The translations under genes were made by a program, and so were the position numbers. The notes below the pieces were generated by a model. It worked only from the letters and a program-made list of their open reading frames with translations. It was not told where the DNA came from and searched no databases. A stretch of 5,899 nt of DNA from Paracoccaceae bacterium (GTDB taxonomy: Bacteria; Pseudomonadota; Alphaproteobacteria; Rhodobacterales; Rhodobacteraceae), in assembly GCA_020441345.1 (NCBI GenBank), contig JAGRMK010000202.1:1-5899 (forward strand). The letters are read 5' to 3'. Below are positions 5,021 to 5,899 of the stretch, in pieces (position 1 is the first letter of the stretch; each line of letters opens with the position of its first letter).

Positions 5021-5506
5021 ATGCGAGGGTTGTCGATCGGGGCTTTGGCGGATCGCACCGGCTTGTCGGTGTCGGCCATTCGTTATTACGAGGCACAGGG
5101 GCTGGTTAAGGCGGATCGCAACGCGGGCGGACAGCGCCGGTTCGCACGCGCTGATATCCGGCGGCTGAGCTTCGTGATGATTGCCCAGCAGCTTGGTGTG
5201 TCGCTGGCGGAAATCCGTGCTCTGCTGGGCAGTTTGCCGAACGAGCGAACCCCGACGCCCGAGGATTGGGCCCGCATCAGCCACCTGTTCCGGGCGCGGC
5301 TGGATGAGCGAATCGAAACCCTGCAACGGCTGCGCGACGATCTGGACGGGTGCATCGGCTGCGGTTGCCTGAGCCTGCCGAACTGCCGACTTTACAACCC
5401 CGAGGACGCGGCGCGGGCCAAGGGCAGGGGGCCGCGCTATCTGATGGGCGACCGGCCGGGCGATAACGGCCAAAACTCATGGCCTCTGACGCCCGGTCGC
5501 AATTGA
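5021..5506 (+). CDS. soxR: Redox-sensitive transcriptional activator SoxR
   Basis: The product has 161 residues and belongs to the MerR family. An N-terminal winged helix-turn-helix (about 4-70) contains SIGALADRTGLSVSAIRYYE and the wing GGQRRF at 36-41. A dimerisation helix follows at about 80-110. The [2Fe-2S] cluster loop has cysteines at 111, 114, 116 and 122 in the exact SoxR pattern CX2CXCX5C (CIGCGCLSLPNC), followed by the family-typical LYNPED and GPRYL. SoxR homodimers bind DNA constantly and activate when the cluster is oxidised by redox-cycling agents. The ATG at 5021 is chosen because a GGGAG ribosome site lies at 5011-5015; a TTG at 4988 would place the operator inside the coding region and is rejected. 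The C-terminal tail after Asp144 (17 residues) shows no motif. No soxS is seen; direct regulation of effector genes is usual outside enterics. Confidence 0.96.
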   Translation: MRGLSIGALADRTGLSVSAIRYYEAQGLVKADRNAGGQRRFARADIRRLSFVMIAQQLGVSLAEIRALLGSLPNERTPTPEDWARISHLFRARLDERIETLQRLRDDLDGCIGCGCLSLPNCRLYNPEDAARAKGRGPRYLMGDRPGDNGQNSWPLTPGRN

Positions 5507-5573
5507 CCGCGCCCCGGTGCAAGGGGTATCCAATCGCGAAACAAAATTGCGCACACCAGTCAGTCTTTAGCCC

Positions 5574-5579
5574 GAGGAG
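5574..5579 (+). promoter_or_regulatory. Shine-Dalgarno for the ETF:ubiquinone oxidoreductase gene
   Basis: GAGGAG ends 5 nt before the ATG at 5585 and fixes that start over the in-frame ATG eight codons later (5609). I see no convincing promoter in the 78-bp gap after soxR. Confidence 0.65.
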
Positions 5580-5584
5580 CCCCC

Positions 5585-5899
5585 ATGTCCGAGATCGAAC
5601 GCGAAGCGATGGAATACGATGTCGTGATCGTTGGGGCGGGCCCTGCCGGTCTGTCAGCGGCGATCCGGCTCAAGCAGCTGGATGCCGACCTTCAGGTCGT
5701 GGTGCTGGAAAAGGGGTCGGAAGTGGGCGCGCACATCCTGTCGGGCGCGGTGCTGGACCCGTCGGGCCTGACGCGGCTGATGCCTGACTGGAAGGACAAG
5801 GGTGCACCGTTGAACGTGCCGGTCAAGCATGACAATTTCTACATGCTTGGCGAAGGCGGCGGGCTTCGCGTGCCGAACTGGCCGATGCCGCCGCTGATG
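5585..5899 (+). CDS. Electron-transfer flavoprotein:ubiquinone oxidoreductase, N-terminal part
   Basis: The first 105 residues are present and the frame stays open to the window edge; the full family length is about 550. The dinucleotide-binding motif VVIVGAGPAGLSAAIRL (13-29) binds FAD. The stretch EKGSEVGAHILSGAVLDP (42-59) is the distinctive signature of ETF:ubiquinone oxidoreductases, separating them from other GxGxxG flavoproteins. The enzyme is a membrane-associated FAD and [4Fe-4S] protein that passes electrons from reduced electron-transfer flavoprotein, fed by acyl-CoA and related dehydrogenases, to ubiquinone. The iron-sulfur and quinone-binding parts lie beyond the window. It follows soxR by 78 bp on the same strand with its own strong ribosome site, so it could be a separate unit or receive read-through. 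Confidence 0.93.
   Translation, partial: MSEIEREAMEYDVVIVGAGPAGLSAAIRLKQLDADLQVVVLEKGSEVGAHILSGAVLDPSGLTRLMPDWKDKGAPLNVPVKHDNFYMLGEGGGLRVPNWPMPPLM

Noticed and set aside
4901..5473. A 190-codon minus-strand frame opposite soxR
   Set aside because: It lies across the SoxR operator and antisense to an unmistakable soxR, lacks a recognisable motif and has low-complexity composition.
4988..5506. Longer soxR starting at TTG 4988
   Set aside because: It would put the SoxR operator and the -35 of the divergent promoter inside the coding region, and the ATG at 5021 has its own GGGAG ribosome site and matches normal SoxR N-termini.
5494..5509. Inverted repeat CGGTC/GACCG over the soxR stop codon as a terminator
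   Set aside because: The stem is only 5 bp with a 6-nt loop and no T-run follows; this is expected by chance in GC-rich DNA.

Overview
The window looks like chromosomal DNA of a high-GC alphaproteobacterium, most probably a member of the Rhodobacteraceae (Roseobacter/Paracoccus-like). The reasons are the tiny alphaproteobacterial-type subunit IV of aa3 cytochrome oxidase, the strong GC bias at third codon positions, the dense gene packing and the closeness of several products to Rhodobacterales families. This placement is inferred from recognised protein families, not from a search. I see no insertion sequence, phage gene, CRISPR array, tRNA or rRNA.

Layout. (1) Positions 1-1783, plus strand: the 3' part of an MBL-fold metallo-hydrolase (cut by the window edge), a 44-residue aa3 oxidase subunit IV (ctaH-like), and a small lipoprotein whose His/Cys spacing suggests a permuted NlpC/P60-like fold. 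(2) Positions 1782-1807: a hairpin between convergent genes. (3) Positions 1808-4369, minus strand: a tight cluster read as greA, an unknown two-helix membrane protein, azlC and azlD. The gaps are 11 bp, then a 4-bp ATGA overlap, then a 4-bp TTGA overlap, so the four genes are probably co-transcribed and partly translationally coupled. (4) Positions 4370-4517: a short intergenic stretch with two hairpins read on the minus strand, the greA-proximal one resembling an intrinsic terminator. (5) Positions 4518-5506: a divergent pair, a VOC (glyoxalase/dioxygenase-fold) protein on the minus strand and the [2Fe-2S] redox sensor SoxR on the plus strand. (6) Positions 5585-5899: the start of electron-transfer flavoprotein:ubiquinone oxidoreductase, cut by the right edge.

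The best-supported regulatory unit is the soxR/VOC pair. The 116-bp divergent region holds a SoxR-type operator lying between a -35 and a -10 element separated by 19 bp, the spacing typical of MerR-family activated promoters, and it faces the VOC gene. The simplest reading is that SoxR, when its cluster is oxidised by redox-cycling compounds, switches on the VOC gene. The two respiratory genes (ctaH-like and ETF:ubiquinone oxidoreductase) sit at opposite ends and show no operon link to each other. No wholly new multi-gene defence or mobile system is visible. The least explained items are the 334-residue membrane protein in the greA cluster and the lipoprotein.
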